NCBI RefSeq assembly: GCF_013340935.1
Contig: NZ_WHOS01000066.1
Coordinates: 1 to 40,855 of the forward strand
DNA length: 40,855 nucleotides
Direction: 5' to 3'
Source of the DNA: Azospirillum melinis
Lineage (GTDB): Bacteria > Pseudomonadota > Alphaproteobacteria > Azospirillales > Azospirillaceae
Shown here in pieces: positions 31,257-39,849 of this stretch. The notes beneath the pieces are model-generated. The model made no database searches, was not told the DNA's origin, and worked only from the letters and a program-made list of their open reading frames with translations. Positions within the stretch are counted from its first letter, which is position 1. Each line of letters starts with the position of its first letter. Made by a program: the position numbers and the translations under genes.

Positions 31257-32333
31257 ATGCCCGACACCTCCGCTCCGATGCCGCCGTCCGCCGCCCGTTT
31301 CGGCTGGTGCTGCCAGTATGTTCCGCCCGATGGCGACGCCGGACTTGCCAGGCGCATGAATCCCGGCACCGTCACCATCGCGACGTTGAGCAGGCTGAAC
31401 CCCGCCCGTGCCGAGGAAAAGCTGACGGAGGTCCTGCGCCGCAACCTCCAGTCCCTGCATCTGCAACTGGACGAGGTCGCCCGGCATCCGGCCTACCGCC
31501 GCCTGCTGCGCGTCAACAGCGGGTTGCTGCCGGCCTACACGCACGAGGTCGGACGGCCGCTCTACCGCCAGCCCGGTGTCCAGGCGCTGGTGCGGAGCGG
31601 GCTGGAGCATGTCGGCCGCAAGGCGATGGCGGCGGACATCCGCATCGGGCTGCACCCGGACCAGTATTGCGTGCTGAACAGCGCCAACCCCTCCACCCTC
31701 GACAATGCGGTGGCGGAGCTGGAGTACCATGCCGACATCCTGCGGATGATGGGGCTGACCGGCGGCTGGCACCCGCGGGGCGCGCACGTCAACATCCATG
31801 GCGGCGGGCGCGGGGAGGGGATCGCCGGCTTCCGCCGCGGTTATGGCCTGCTGTCGGAGGATGCGCGCGATTTGCTGACGGTCGAGAACGACGAGATGTC
31901 CTTCGGCCTGGACGACCTGCTGCCGCTGGCCGACAGTGTGCCCATCGTGCTCGACCTCCACCACCATTGGGTCCGCACGCAAGGCGAGTATCTGCGCCCC
32001 GACGATCCGCGCATCGCCGTGGTCGCCGGCTCCTGGCGCGGGGTGCGGCCGGTCGCCCACATCAGCGTGTCACGCGAGGATCTGCTGGCGGACTGGCCGG
32101 CCGACAGACTGCCGGACTATACGGCGCTGGCGGCGCGCGGGCTGACCACCAGGGATCTGCGCGCGCACTCCCAGCGCATGTGGAACCACGCGGTCAACCG
32201 GCTGGTGGCGGAGCATCTCTCCTGGGCCGATTTCGAGGTGGAGGCCAAGGCCAAGAACCTCGCCGTCGACGATCTGGAGCAGGACGCCCTGCTGAGCGGC
32301 GCCATCTCCGCTCCGGCCTCCGCCGGCCCCTGA
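31257..32333 (+). CDS. uvsE: UV damage endonuclease
   Basis: A 358-residue UvsE/Uve1-type enzyme that nicks DNA 5' of UV photoproducts, giving a repair route independent of UvrABC. The TIM-barrel landmarks are visible: RFGWCCQYVPPDG, ATLSRLNPARAEEKL, RNLQSLHLQL, LHPDQYCVLNS, VNIHGGGRG, TVENDEMSFGLDDLL and VLDLHHHWV, which hold the three-metal site residues (histidines, glutamates and aspartates). Length matches the family (about 300-360). It is plus-strand, 82 bases after the replication accessory gene. After the stop, GATCGCCGGCC is repeated at 32332 and 32345. An origin-linked repair gene may travel with the replicon. Confidence 0.92.
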   Translation: MPDTSAPMPPSAARFGWCCQYVPPDGDAGLARRMNPGTVTIATLSRLNPARAEEKLTEVLRRNLQSLHLQLDEVARHPAYRRLLRVNSGLLPAYTHEVGRPLYRQPGVQALVRSGLEHVGRKAMAADIRIGLHPDQYCVLNSANPSTLDNAVAELEYHADILRMMGLTGGWHPRGAHVNIHGGGRGEGIAGFRRGYGLLSEDARDLLTVENDEMSFGLDDLLPLADSVPIVLDLHHHWVRTQGEYLRPDDPRIAVVAGSWRGVRPVAHISVSREDLLADWPADRLPDYTALAARGLTTRDLRAHSQRMWNHAVNRLVAEHLSWADFEVEAKAKNLAVDDLEQDALLSGAISAPASAGP

Positions 32334-32418
32334 TCGCCGGCCCCGATCGCCGGCCTTGACCCACGGTTGCACTCAACTACTCTGTTGCCGACGAAGGAAG
32401 AGAGGTCGAGGGTTGGAC

Positions 32419-33999
32419 GTGGCGGACGATAGCCGGGATGATAACCGGGCCGATGACCGGGAACAGAACCTGGGTGCTCTGTCGCAGTTGCAGGCGATGC
32501 TGGACACCGTGCCCGACGGGGTCGTCATCATCGACGACCGCGGTCGGATCACCTCGTTCAACCCCGCCTGCGAACGGCTGTTCGGCTGGACCGCGGCGGA
32601 GGTGGTCGGCCGCAACGTCAACATCCTGATGCCCGCCCCCTACCGCGAGGAGCATGACGGCTATCTGGAGCGCTATCACCGCACCGGGGAGCGCCGGATC
32701 ATCGGCATCGGCCGCGAGGTGACCGGCCAGCGCAAGGACGGCTCCTGCTTCCCGATGGATCTGTCGGTGGGGGAGGCGGGCCAGGACGGCCCACCGGTCT
32801 ATATCGGCATCATCCGCGACCTGACGGCATCCCGGCAGGCCGAAACCGCGCTGCGCGAGCGCGAGGCGCGGCTGGCCTCGATCCTCCAGACGGTGCCGGA
32901 AGCGATCATCGTCATCGGCGAGACGGGGCTGATCGAATCCTTCAGCCCGGCGGCCGAACGGCTGTTCGGCTATGCGGCGGCGGAGGTGACCGGGCGCAAC
33001 ATCAGCATGCTGATGCCGTCCCCCTACCGCGAGCAGCATGACGGCTATCTGGAGCGCTACGGGCGGACGGGGGAGCGCCGCATCATCGGCATCGGCCGAA
33101 TCGTGTCGGGCCAGCGGCGCGACGGATCGGTCTTCCCGATGGAACTGGCAGTGGGGGAGGTGCTGCTCGCCGGCCGGCGCTGCTTCACCGGCTTCGTCCG
33201 CGACCTGACCGAGCGGCAGGCCACCGAGCGGCGCCTGCAGGAACTCCAGTCGGAGCTTCTGCATGTCAGCCGGGTCAGCGCCATGGGCCAGATGGCCTCG
33301 ACGCTGGCCCACGAGCTGAACCAGCCGCTGACCGCCGTCATCAACTACGCCAAGGCCGCCAAGCGCCTGATGGAACGCCCGGAAACGGTGTCCAAGGCGA
33401 TGGACATGGTCGACAAGGCGAGCGCCCAGGCCACCCGCGCCGGCCAGATCATCCGCCATCTGCGCAGCTTCATCGAGAAGGGCAAGACCCACCGCTCCGT
33501 TGAATCCCTCAACAAGGTGGTGGAGGAGGCGAGCGCGCTCGCCCTCGTCGGCGCCAAGGAGCGCGGCCTGCATGTGCGCTTCGACTTCGAGCCCGCCGAC
33601 CCGCAGGTGCTGATCGACAAGGTGCAGGTCCAGCAGGTGATCCTCAACCTCGTCCGCAACGCCATCGAAGCGATGGGCGGCGCGCCGGGCGGGCAGCGGG
33701 TGCTGACCGTCCGCACCGGCCCCGAGCCGGCGGACGAGGCTTTCCGCCGCGTCTCCGTCACCGACAGCGGCCCCGGCGTGCCGGAGACGGTGCGCGCCCA
33801 GCTGTTCCAGCCCTTCGTCACCACGAAGAGCGGCGGCATGGGGCTGGGGCTGTCGATCTGCCGCTCGATCATCGAAGCCCATGGCGGCCGCCTGTGGCTG
33901 GAGCCGGCCGCCGAACCGCCATCCACCGGCGCCAGCTTCGCCTTCACCGTCCCCCTTTCGACTTCCCTGTCCGCAGCGGATGCCGACGATGCCCGCTGA
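32419..33999 (+). CDS. fixL: FixL-like oxygen-sensing histidine kinase with two heme-type PAS domains
   Basis: A 526-residue soluble kinase with no membrane segment. PAS 1 (about 25-137) and PAS 2 (about 152-265) are near duplicates. Both keep the FixL heme pocket: H79, R85 and R99 in the first and H207, R213 and R227 in the second, with exactly the spacing of H200, R206 and R220 of Bradyrhizobium FixL (HDGYLERY ... RIIGIGR). The kinase core follows: H-box TLAHELNQPLTAV (H298), N-box LNLVRNAIEA, and G-boxes DSGPGVPE and GGMGLGLSI. The GTG at 32419 was chosen because GAGGG ends 6 bases upstream and the longer frame has an odd arginine/cysteine-rich start. The end overlaps fixJ by 11 bases. Oxygen binding should inhibit kinase activity; heme occupancy of both domains is inference. 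Confidence 0.88.
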   Translation: MADDSRDDNRADDREQNLGALSQLQAMLDTVPDGVVIIDDRGRITSFNPACERLFGWTAAEVVGRNVNILMPAPYREEHDGYLERYHRTGERRIIGIGREVTGQRKDGSCFPMDLSVGEAGQDGPPVYIGIIRDLTASRQAETALREREARLASILQTVPEAIIVIGETGLIESFSPAAERLFGYAAAEVTGRNISMLMPSPYREQHDGYLERYGRTGERRIIGIGRIVSGQRRDGSVFPMELAVGEVLLAGRRCFTGFVRDLTERQATERRLQELQSELLHVSRVSAMGQMASTLAHELNQPLTAVINYAKAAKRLMERPETVSKAMDMVDKASAQATRAGQIIRHLRSFIEKGKTHRSVESLNKVVEEASALALVGAKERGLHVRFDFEPADPQVLIDKVQVQQVILNLVRNAIEAMGGAPGGQRVLTVRTGPEPADEAFRRVSVTDSGPGVPETVRAQLFQPFVTTKSGGMGLGLSICRSIIEAHGGRLWLEPAAEPPSTGASFAFTVPLSTSLSAADADDAR

Positions 34000-34699
34000 C
34001 GCCAAGCCCGACGCCGTATCCGACATGCCCGCCGACCTCACCGTCTTCATCGTCGACGACGACGACGCCATCCGCGATTCCCTCCAGGTCCTGCTGGAAT
34101 GCGCCGGTTTCCGGGCGGAAAGCTTCGCCACCCCGCTCGCCTTCCTCGGCTCCGACGCCCCGTCGCGGCCGGGCTGCCTGCTGGTCGATGTCCGTATGCC
34201 GCAGATGAGCGGCCTCGACGTTCAGGAACGGCTGACCCGCGACGGCCACGCCATCCCGGTGGTGGTGATGACCGGCCATGGCGACGTGCCGCTCGCCGTC
34301 CGCGCCATGAAGGCCGGGGCGGTCGATTTCGTCGAGAAGCCGTTCGAGGAGGAGGCGCTGCTCGCCGCCGTCCGCTCCGCCCTGGCCCGCGCGGCGGACA
34401 GCCGGACGGTGGAGACCGCCCCGCCGGCTCCGGCGCCGGAGCAGCCGGCTCCCCCGCCCGCCGCCTCCGCCCCGCCGGAGGTGCTGGCCCGCCTGTCGGC
34501 CCTGACGCCGCGCGAACTCGACGTACTGCGCTGGCTGGTTGCCGGAAAGTCGAACAAGGTCATCGCGTTCGAGCTGTCGATCAGCCCGCGCACCGTGGAG
34601 ATCCACCGCGCGCGGGTGATGGAGAAGATGCAGGCCGACAGCCTGCCCACCCTGGTCCGCATGGCGATTGCCGCCGGTGTCGTTCCCGGCGGGGGCTGA
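33989..34699 (+). CDS. fixJ: FixJ-like response regulator
   Basis: A 236-residue regulator with a receiver domain (about 17-130: VFIVDDDDAIRDSL, phospho-acceptor D67 in LLVDVRMPQMSG, VVVMTGHGD, FVEKPF), a long proline/alanine linker and a LuxR-type helix-turn-helix (LSALTPRELDVLRWLVAGKSNK, then ISPRTVEIHRARVMEKM). It is the expected target of the overlapping fixL product, and activates genes under low oxygen. Starts at 33989 and 33980 are both possible; the first is better placed after GCGGA. Its stop codon lies inside a FixK/Fnr-type box serving the next gene. Confidence 0.9.
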   Translation: MPADAKPDAVSDMPADLTVFIVDDDDAIRDSLQVLLECAGFRAESFATPLAFLGSDAPSRPGCLLVDVRMPQMSGLDVQERLTRDGHAIPVVVMTGHGDVPLAVRAMKAGAVDFVEKPFEEEALLAAVRSALARAADSRTVETAPPAPAPEQPAPPPAASAPPEVLARLSALTPRELDVLRWLVAGKSNKVIAFELSISPRTVEIHRARVMEKMQADSLPTLVRMAIAAGVVPGGG

Positions 34700-34709
34700 T
34701 CTGCATCAA
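34696..34709 (+). promoter_or_regulatory. FixK/Fnr box overlapping the fixJ stop codon
   Basis: CTGATCTGCATCAA differs by one base from the TTGAT-N4-ATCAA consensus; bases 34697-34699 are also the fixJ TGA. TTATAT at 34735-34740 is at a suitable distance for a -10 element of an Fnr-dependent promoter. It would drive the receiver gene at 34827 and perhaps fixK. Confidence 0.65.
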
Positions 34710-34826
34710 AAGCGCGCCGCATACGCATTGCTCCTTATATCGGCGCCCCCGGCCTCCTTTTATCTTCCATGACGCGCCGCACTGTCGGGGCTGTTGTCTG
34801 TCTGTTATGGAAGTTCGGAGGCCGTC

Positions 34827-35255
34827 ATGGATCGCCTGGGCAATGAGCCGGGCAACGAGTCCGGCACCGGGCCGGGCGGGATGCCGGGTGCCGGTATCGT
34901 CCACATCGTCGATGACGATGAGCCGGTCCGCGACTCGCTGAAAGCGCTGCTGGAAGCCTTTTCCTTCGATGTGCGGGACTTCTCGTCCTGCCGCGAATTT
35001 CTCGACCGTTACGACGGAAACCCCAAGGGCTGCCTCGTTCTCGACCTGCACATGCCGGTGATGAGCGGGCTGGAGTTCCTGGAGCGCCATCGCGGCGACC
35101 TGCACGGCATGCCGGTCATCATGGTGTCCGGACGCGGCGATCCCGCGACCTTCGCCCGTGCCCGCGAGGCCGGCGTCATCGCCGTGCTGGAGAAGCCGTT
35201 CGACGAGGACCAGCTGATCGACATGCTGAACGGCCTGATGCCGGCCGCCGCCTGA
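34827..35255 (+). CDS. Single-domain response regulator of the FixJ receiver type
   Basis: A 142-residue protein consisting of a glycine-rich lead of about 22 residues and one receiver domain: VHIVDDDEPVRDSLKALLEA, phospho-acceptor D73 in LVLDLHMPVMSG, VIMVSGRGD and VLEKPFDEDQ. It has no DNA-binding output. Its receiver resembles FixJ's, so it could compete for FixL phosphate or act as a phosphate sink, a brake on the cascade. CGGAGG lies 5 bases before the ATG. It sits between fixJ and fixK, behind the FixK/Fnr box, which fits feedback control. The regulatory role is inferred. Confidence 0.88.
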   Translation: MDRLGNEPGNESGTGPGGMPGAGIVHIVDDDEPVRDSLKALLEAFSFDVRDFSSCREFLDRYDGNPKGCLVLDLHMPVMSGLEFLERHRGDLHGMPVIMVSGRGDPATFARAREAGVIAVLEKPFDEDQLIDMLNGLMPAAA

Positions 35256-35257
35256 TA

Positions 35258-35297
35258 TGTAGGTACACTTACGTACGCAAACTTCCTTAGGTACATC
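35258..35297 (+). promoter_or_regulatory. Cluster of FixJ-like sites upstream of fixK
   Basis: CTTACGTAC (35268-35276) resembles the rhizobial FixJ site GTAMGTAG on the opposite strand (GTACGTAA, 7 of 8). It is flanked by two AGGTACA repeats (35261-35267 and 35289-35295). The cluster lies about 100-140 bases before the fixK start, as FixJ sites do in rhizobial fixK promoters. Confidence 0.5.
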
Positions 35298-35396
35298 ACC
35301 GAACTGCACAGGGCGACAGGGGAAAGTTAGCTTCGGGCCATCGGATGCACACCGGAACGAACCGGACCGCATCGCACCGTCAAGGCCGAGGTCACC

Positions 35397-36161
35397 ATGT
35401 CCACGCACGCCGCCATTGCCGCCCACGCCAACCGCGCCGTCCCTGGTTACCTGGTCTCCGCCCTGGCGATGACGCCGAACGCCGGCATGGGCGCCGCCTT
35501 GGGCGCAGGTGTCGGCGCCGCCATCCAGCCACGCAATCCCGCCGACCCGCTCGCCAGCCTGGGCCACGCCAAGGTCTACGAGCGTGAGACCACGGTGTTC
35601 ACCGAGGGCGATGCCGCCGGTTCGGTGTTCCGGGTGATGAGCGGCATGGTCCGCCTCTACAAGATGCTGCCCGACGGCCGCCGCCAGATCATCGGTTTCC
35701 TGCAGGCTGGCGACATGATGGGGCTGGCCTTCGCCGCCCAGTATCTCTACACCGCCGAAACCGTGACGGCGACCACCATCCAGCGCATTCCGCGCCTGGA
35801 GCTTGACGCCCTGATGGATGCCCAGCCGGCCTTCGCCCGCAAGCTGCTGTCGGCCACCACCTCGGAGCTGATGGCGGCGCAGGACCAGATGGTTCTGCTC
35901 GGCCGCAAGACCGCCGCCGAGAAGGTCGCCACCTTCCTGCTGCGCCTCAGCGACCGCAAGTGCAGCGGCAAAGGTGACGATCACACCATCGACCTGCCGA
36001 TGGGCCGCAGCGACATCGCCGACCATCTGGGCCTGACCACCGAAACCGTGTCGCGCACCCTGACCAAGCTGAAGTCGAGCCGCCTGATCCGCATCCTGGT
36101 CGGCGGCAAGCTGGACCTGCTGGACCGCGACGCCCTGGCCGACCTCGCCGGCGGCTTCTGA
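35397..36161 (+). CDS. fixK: FixK-like Crp/Fnr-family regulator
   Basis: A 254-residue transcription factor. The first 50 residues are alanine-rich and unstructured. The effector-barrel region (about 52-150: LGHAKVYERETTVFTEGDAAG, RRQIIGFLQAGDMMGLAF) is followed by a dimer helix and a helix-turn-helix (DLPMGRSDIADHLGLTTETVSRTL). The iron-sulfur cysteine motif of Fnr is absent. The only cysteine, C189, lies just before the DNA-binding domain, near the position where Bradyrhizobium FixK2 has its redox-sensitive cysteine. With FixJ-like sites upstream it should be the second tier of the FixLJ cascade, acting on TTGA-N6-TCAA boxes such as those at 2721 and 34696. Confidence 0.88.
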   Translation: MSTHAAIAAHANRAVPGYLVSALAMTPNAGMGAALGAGVGAAIQPRNPADPLASLGHAKVYERETTVFTEGDAAGSVFRVMSGMVRLYKMLPDGRRQIIGFLQAGDMMGLAFAAQYLYTAETVTATTIQRIPRLELDALMDAQPAFARKLLSATTSELMAAQDQMVLLGRKTAAEKVATFLLRLSDRKCSGKGDDHTIDLPMGRSDIADHLGLTTETVSRTLTKLKSSRLIRILVGGKLDLLDRDALADLAGGF

Positions 36162-36201
36162 CCCCCACCGCATTCCTTCAAAATTTCTGGCCGTGCACGC
36201 C

Positions 36202-36217
36202 GGACGCTTGAGCGTCC
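36202..36217 (+). terminator. Short hairpin after fixK
   Basis: GGACGC-TTGA-GCGTCC is a 6-base stem 40 bases after the fixK stop and about 95 bases before adhE. Without a T run it may be a weak terminator or a leader element of adhE. Confidence 0.35.
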
Positions 36218-36311
36218 CGGAGCGCGGCGGCGCGCCCGAACGGCGCCCTTTCCCACACATCACCGCGACGGCGTCATCGCACAGGTCGCGGACAGCAAGT
36301 GGATGATGACC

Positions 36312-38969
36312 ATGACCGTCACGACCCTTTCCGACCTGAACGCCCTGATCGCGCGGGTTAAGGCTGCGCAGGCGCGCTTCGCCGACTATCCGCAGGAGAA
36401 GGTCGACCTGATCTTCCGCAGCGCGGCTCTGGCCGCCGCCAACGCCCGCATCCCGCTCGCCAAGATGGCGGTGGCGGAGACCGGCATGGGCGTCATGGAA
36501 GACAAGGTCATCAAGAACCACTTCGCCGCCGAATACATCTACAACAAGTACAAGGACGACAAGACCTGCGGCGTCCTGTCCGAGGACAACGACGCCGGCA
36601 TCCTCACCATCGCCGAGCCGGTCGGCCTGATCTGCGGCATCGTCCCCACCACCAACCCGACCTCCACCGCCATCTTCAAGGCGCTGATCGCGCTGAAGAC
36701 CCGCAACGGGCTGGTGCTCTCCCCCCACCCCCGCGCCCGCAAATCGACCTGCGAGGCCGCCCGCCTCGTGCTGGCCGCCGCGGTCGAGGCCGGCGCCCCC
36801 GACGACATCATCGGCTGGATCGACGAGCCCTCGCTGGAGCTCTCCAACGCCGTCATGCACCACCCGGACATCAACCTGATCCTTGCCACCGGCGGGCCGG
36901 GCATGGTCAAGGCCGCCTATTCCTCGGGCAAGCCCGCCATCGGCGTCGGCGCCGGCAACACCCCCGCCGTCATCGACGAGTTCGCCGACATCAAGCGCGC
37001 CGTCGCCTCCATCCTGATGTCCAAGACCTTCGACAATGGCGTGGTCTGCGCGTCCGAACAGTCGGCGGTGGTGGTCGAGGCCGTCTATGACGCCGTGCGC
37101 GACCGCTTCGCCCATCATGGCGGCTACATCCTGTCGCCGCGCGAGGCCGACGCCGTGCGCAAGGTCCTGCTGACCGACGGCCATCTCAATGCCGACATCG
37201 TCGGCCAGCCCGCCCACGCCATCGCCGCCATGGCCGGCCTGAACGTGCCGCTCGCCACCAAGGTGCTGATCGCCGAAGTCACCGACGTGGACGACAGCGA
37301 ACCCTTCGCCCACGAGAAGCTGTCGCCGACCCTGGCGCTCTACCGCGCCAAGGATTTTGCCGAGGCTTGCGACAAGGCCGCCGCGCTGGTGGCGCTCGGC
37401 GGCATCGGCCACACCTCCGCACTCTACACCGACCAGGACCGGCAGGCCGGGCGCATCCGCCATTTCGGCGACAGGATGAAGACCGCCCGCATCCTGATCA
37501 ACACGCCGTCGTCCCATGGCGGCATCGGCGACCTCTACAACTTCCGCCTCGCCCCCTCGCTGACGCTGGGCTGCGGCTCGTGGGGCGGCAACTCGATCTC
37601 GGAGAATGTCGGGCCGCAGCACCTGATCAACAGGAAGACGGTGGCCAAGCGGGCCGAGAACATGCTGTGGCACAAGCTGCCCAAGTCGATCTATTTCCGC
37701 CGCGGCTGCCTGCCCTTCGCGCTGGAGGAACTGCGCGGCAGGAAGCGCTGCCTGATCGTCACCGACCGCTTCCTGTTCGAGAACGGCCATGTCACCGACA
37801 GCGTCCGCGTGCTGAAGTCGCTGGGGCTGGAGGTCGAAACCTTCTTCGAGGTCAGCGCCGACCCGACGCTGGCGGTGGTGCGCAAGGGTGTCGCTCTGGC
37901 CAACGCCTTCCAGCCCGACGTGATCCTGGCGCTGGGCGGCGGCTCGCCGATGGACGCGGCCAAGATCATCTGGGTGATGTACGAGGCGCCCGAGGTGGCC
38001 TTCGAGGATCTGGCGCTGCGCTTCATGGACATCCGCAAGCGCATCTACACCTTCCCCAAGCTCGGCGTGAAGGCGCAGCTGGTGGCGGTGCCGACCACGT
38101 CGGGCACCGGGTCGGAGGTGACGCCGTTTGCCGTGGTGACCGACGAGCGCACCGGGACGAAGTACCCGATCGCCGATTACGAGCTGACGCCGAGCATGGC
38201 GATCGTCGACGCCAACCTGGTGATGGACATGCCCAAGGGTCTGACGGCGGCGGGCGGCATCGACGCGGTGACCCATGCGCTGGAGGCTTACGTCTCGGTG
38301 GTGGCGAACGAGTATTCCGACGGGCAGGCCCTGCAGGCGCTGAAGCTCTTGAAGGAGAACCTGCCGTCTGCCTACCGCAACGGGTGCCAGGACCCGAAGG
38401 CGCGGGAGCTGGTTCACAATGCGGCGACGCTGGCCGGCATCGCGTTTGCCAACGCCTTCCTGGGCGTGTGCCATTCGATGGCGCACAAGCTGGGGGCGGA
38501 GTTCCACATCCCGCACGGCATCGCCAACGCGCTGCTGATCGCCAACGTGATCCGCTACAACGCGGCGGACATCCCGACCAAGCAGACGGCGTTCAGCCAG
38601 TACGACCGTCCCAAGGGCGTGGCGCGCTATGCGCAGATCGCCCGCCATCTGGAGCTGGGCGGCAGCCGCGACCATGAGCGGGTCGAGAAGCTGATTGCTT
38701 GGGTGGAGGAGTTGAAGCGGGCGCTGGAGATCCCGGCCTCGATCCAGGCGGCGGGGGTGCCGGAGGCGGCCTTTCTGGCGCGGGTCGATGCGATTGCCGA
38801 AGCGGCCTTCGACGACCAGTGCACCGGCGCCAACCCGCGCTATCCGCTGGTCGCCGAGATCAGGCAGCTCCTGATCGACAGCTATTACGGCCGCGCCTAT
38901 GTCGAGCCGGCGAGTGACCGGACCCCGGTGGAGCTGACCGTCGTCGGCCAGAAGACCGCCGCAGAGTAG
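36312..38969 (+). CDS. adhE: Bifunctional aldehyde-alcohol dehydrogenase AdhE
   Basis: An 885-residue two-domain enzyme that reduces acetyl-CoA to acetaldehyde and then ethanol with NADH. The N-terminal aldehyde dehydrogenase has its catalytic cysteine at C246 (NGVVCASEQ), same number as in E. coli. The C-terminal iron alcohol dehydrogenase has the nucleotide site LALGGGSPMDAAK and iron ligands in DAVTHALEAY, GVCHSMAHKLG and HIPHG. The two are joined by the AENMLWHKLPKS linker needed for spirosome assembly. Three in-frame ATGs occur (36303, 36306, 36312); 36312 aligns with the E. coli start. Similarity to enterobacterial AdhE is visible over nearly all its length. No clear Fnr box lies in its 150-base upstream region. 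Confidence 0.95.
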   Translation: MTVTTLSDLNALIARVKAAQARFADYPQEKVDLIFRSAALAAANARIPLAKMAVAETGMGVMEDKVIKNHFAAEYIYNKYKDDKTCGVLSEDNDAGILTIAEPVGLICGIVPTTNPTSTAIFKALIALKTRNGLVLSPHPRARKSTCEAARLVLAAAVEAGAPDDIIGWIDEPSLELSNAVMHHPDINLILATGGPGMVKAAYSSGKPAIGVGAGNTPAVIDEFADIKRAVASILMSKTFDNGVVCASEQSAVVVEAVYDAVRDRFAHHGGYILSPREADAVRKVLLTDGHLNADIVGQPAHAIAAMAGLNVPLATKVLIAEVTDVDDSEPFAHEKLSPTLALYRAKDFAEACDKAAALVALGGIGHTSALYTDQDRQAGRIRHFGDRMKTARILINTPSSHGGIGDLYNFRLAPSLTLGCGSWGGNSISENVGPQHLINRKTVAKRAENMLWHKLPKSIYFRRGCLPFALEELRGRKRCLIVTDRFLFENGHVTDSVRVLKSLGLEVETFFEVSADPTLAVVRKGVALANAFQPDVILALGGGSPMDAAKIIWVMYEAPEVAFEDLALRFMDIRKRIYTFPKLGVKAQLVAVPTTSGTGSEVTPFAVVTDERTGTKYPIADYELTPSMAIVDANLVMDMPKGLTAAGGIDAVTHALEAYVSVVANEYSDGQALQALKLLKENLPSAYRNGCQDPKARELVHNAATLAGIAFANAFLGVCHSMAHKLGAEFHIPHGIANALLIANVIRYNAADIPTKQTAFSQYDRPKGVARYAQIARHLELGGSRDHERVEKLIAWVEELKRALEIPASIQAAGVPEAAFLARVDAIAEAAFDDQCTGANPRYPLVAEIRQLLIDSYYGRAYVEPASDRTPVELTVVGQKTAAE

Positions 38970-39168
38970 CCGGTTTCTCGCACATCGACACCAAGCAACG
39001 GGGACCCTCGGGCCGGGGCGGAAGCCTCCGGCTCAAGGGCTTTCCATTTGGGAACGCCGCTTGGTCGGGAAGGCGGGTGGCGTTTACCGTTGCCACTCGC
39101 GAGCCAAATGTTTTCGACTTGCCATGCTTGAGGCGGTTATCCTGACCGGGCGAAAACTGTTGTTTGGC

Positions 39169-39519
39169 ATGGAAACGACCGACGACCGCGTCAAGCTGAT
39201 CTATCACCGTCTGGTGGCGCGCGAAATCAGACGCGACCCGGAATTGATCGAACGTGCACACAAGATCGTCGAGGAGCTGTCGGCCAAGCCGAACCAGCGT
39301 TCGCATGTTTTCGAATGGAAAGCCCTGCTGGCGCAACCCAGCGAGAAGGTCCGCCATTTCATCGTCTCGCGGAACCAGGATGCCACCCGTTTGCGCATCA
39401 CATCCCCGTTTCCTATGCTACCCGAGCTTTCGGTGCAGGATGAGCAGACGCGGAGGCGGATGTGGCGGAAGGCGAAGATGCACGAACGCTCGACGACCTT
39501 GATCGCGCCGTCCGCTTGA
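39169..39519 (+). CDS. Hypothetical protein, small helical
   Basis: A 116-residue hydrophilic protein (DRVKLIYHRLVAREIRRDPELI, then SHVFEWKALLAQPSEKVRHFI and RLRITSPFPMLPELSVQDEQTRRRMWRKAK). The ordered alternation of helices and the ending RLRxxSPF ... RRRMWRKA recall small proteins often found beside toxin or mobile genes in alphaproteobacteria, but I cannot name a family. ATG 39169 was chosen because the conserved-looking part begins there; the frame is open to 39061. No strong ribosome site is visible. No partner gene follows directly. Confidence 0.5.
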   Translation: METTDDRVKLIYHRLVAREIRRDPELIERAHKIVEELSAKPNQRSHVFEWKALLAQPSEKVRHFIVSRNQDATRLRITSPFPMLPELSVQDEQTRRRMWRKAKMHERSTTLIAPSA

Positions 39520-39849
39520 TAGTGGTGGGCACCGGACAGGCGGCTACATTTGTAAAATGATATAATTCCTTTTGCTTTTCTGCCGTTATTTTTAAGTTTC
39601 ATTTTTCTCAAAAAAGTTCGAAATCTCTATGGAAGACACAAAAAACAATAAATCGCCCCTGTTGTGCTGCCGGATTGTTAACGAAATTCTCTTGAAGATG
39701 TGGTGCGACTATTTAACGCATGCGTCTCTTTGAGTGCTCCAATTGACTACTTCTATATTTTGGGATTTTTATAGATACCAATCTCGCATAAATCTATTAT
39801 TGCGAGGTGTGAAGCTATCTGTCAAATTGATGCAATAAGAGAGTGTGGA
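39520..39849. other. AT-rich intergenic region
   Basis: About 330 bases of AT-rich sequence quite unlike the rest of the window, leading into the AT-rich FRG gene. No gene, tRNA or long repeat is seen. It marks the left edge of a probable horizontally acquired segment and must contain the FRG gene's promoter. Confidence 0.5.

Noticed and set aside
34581..38675. Very long open frame on the minus strand opposite fixK and adhE
   Set aside because: It is antisense to clearly recognisable AdhE and FixK; the product is rich in histidine, arginine and glycine without any motif, as expected of a shadow frame in GC-rich DNA.
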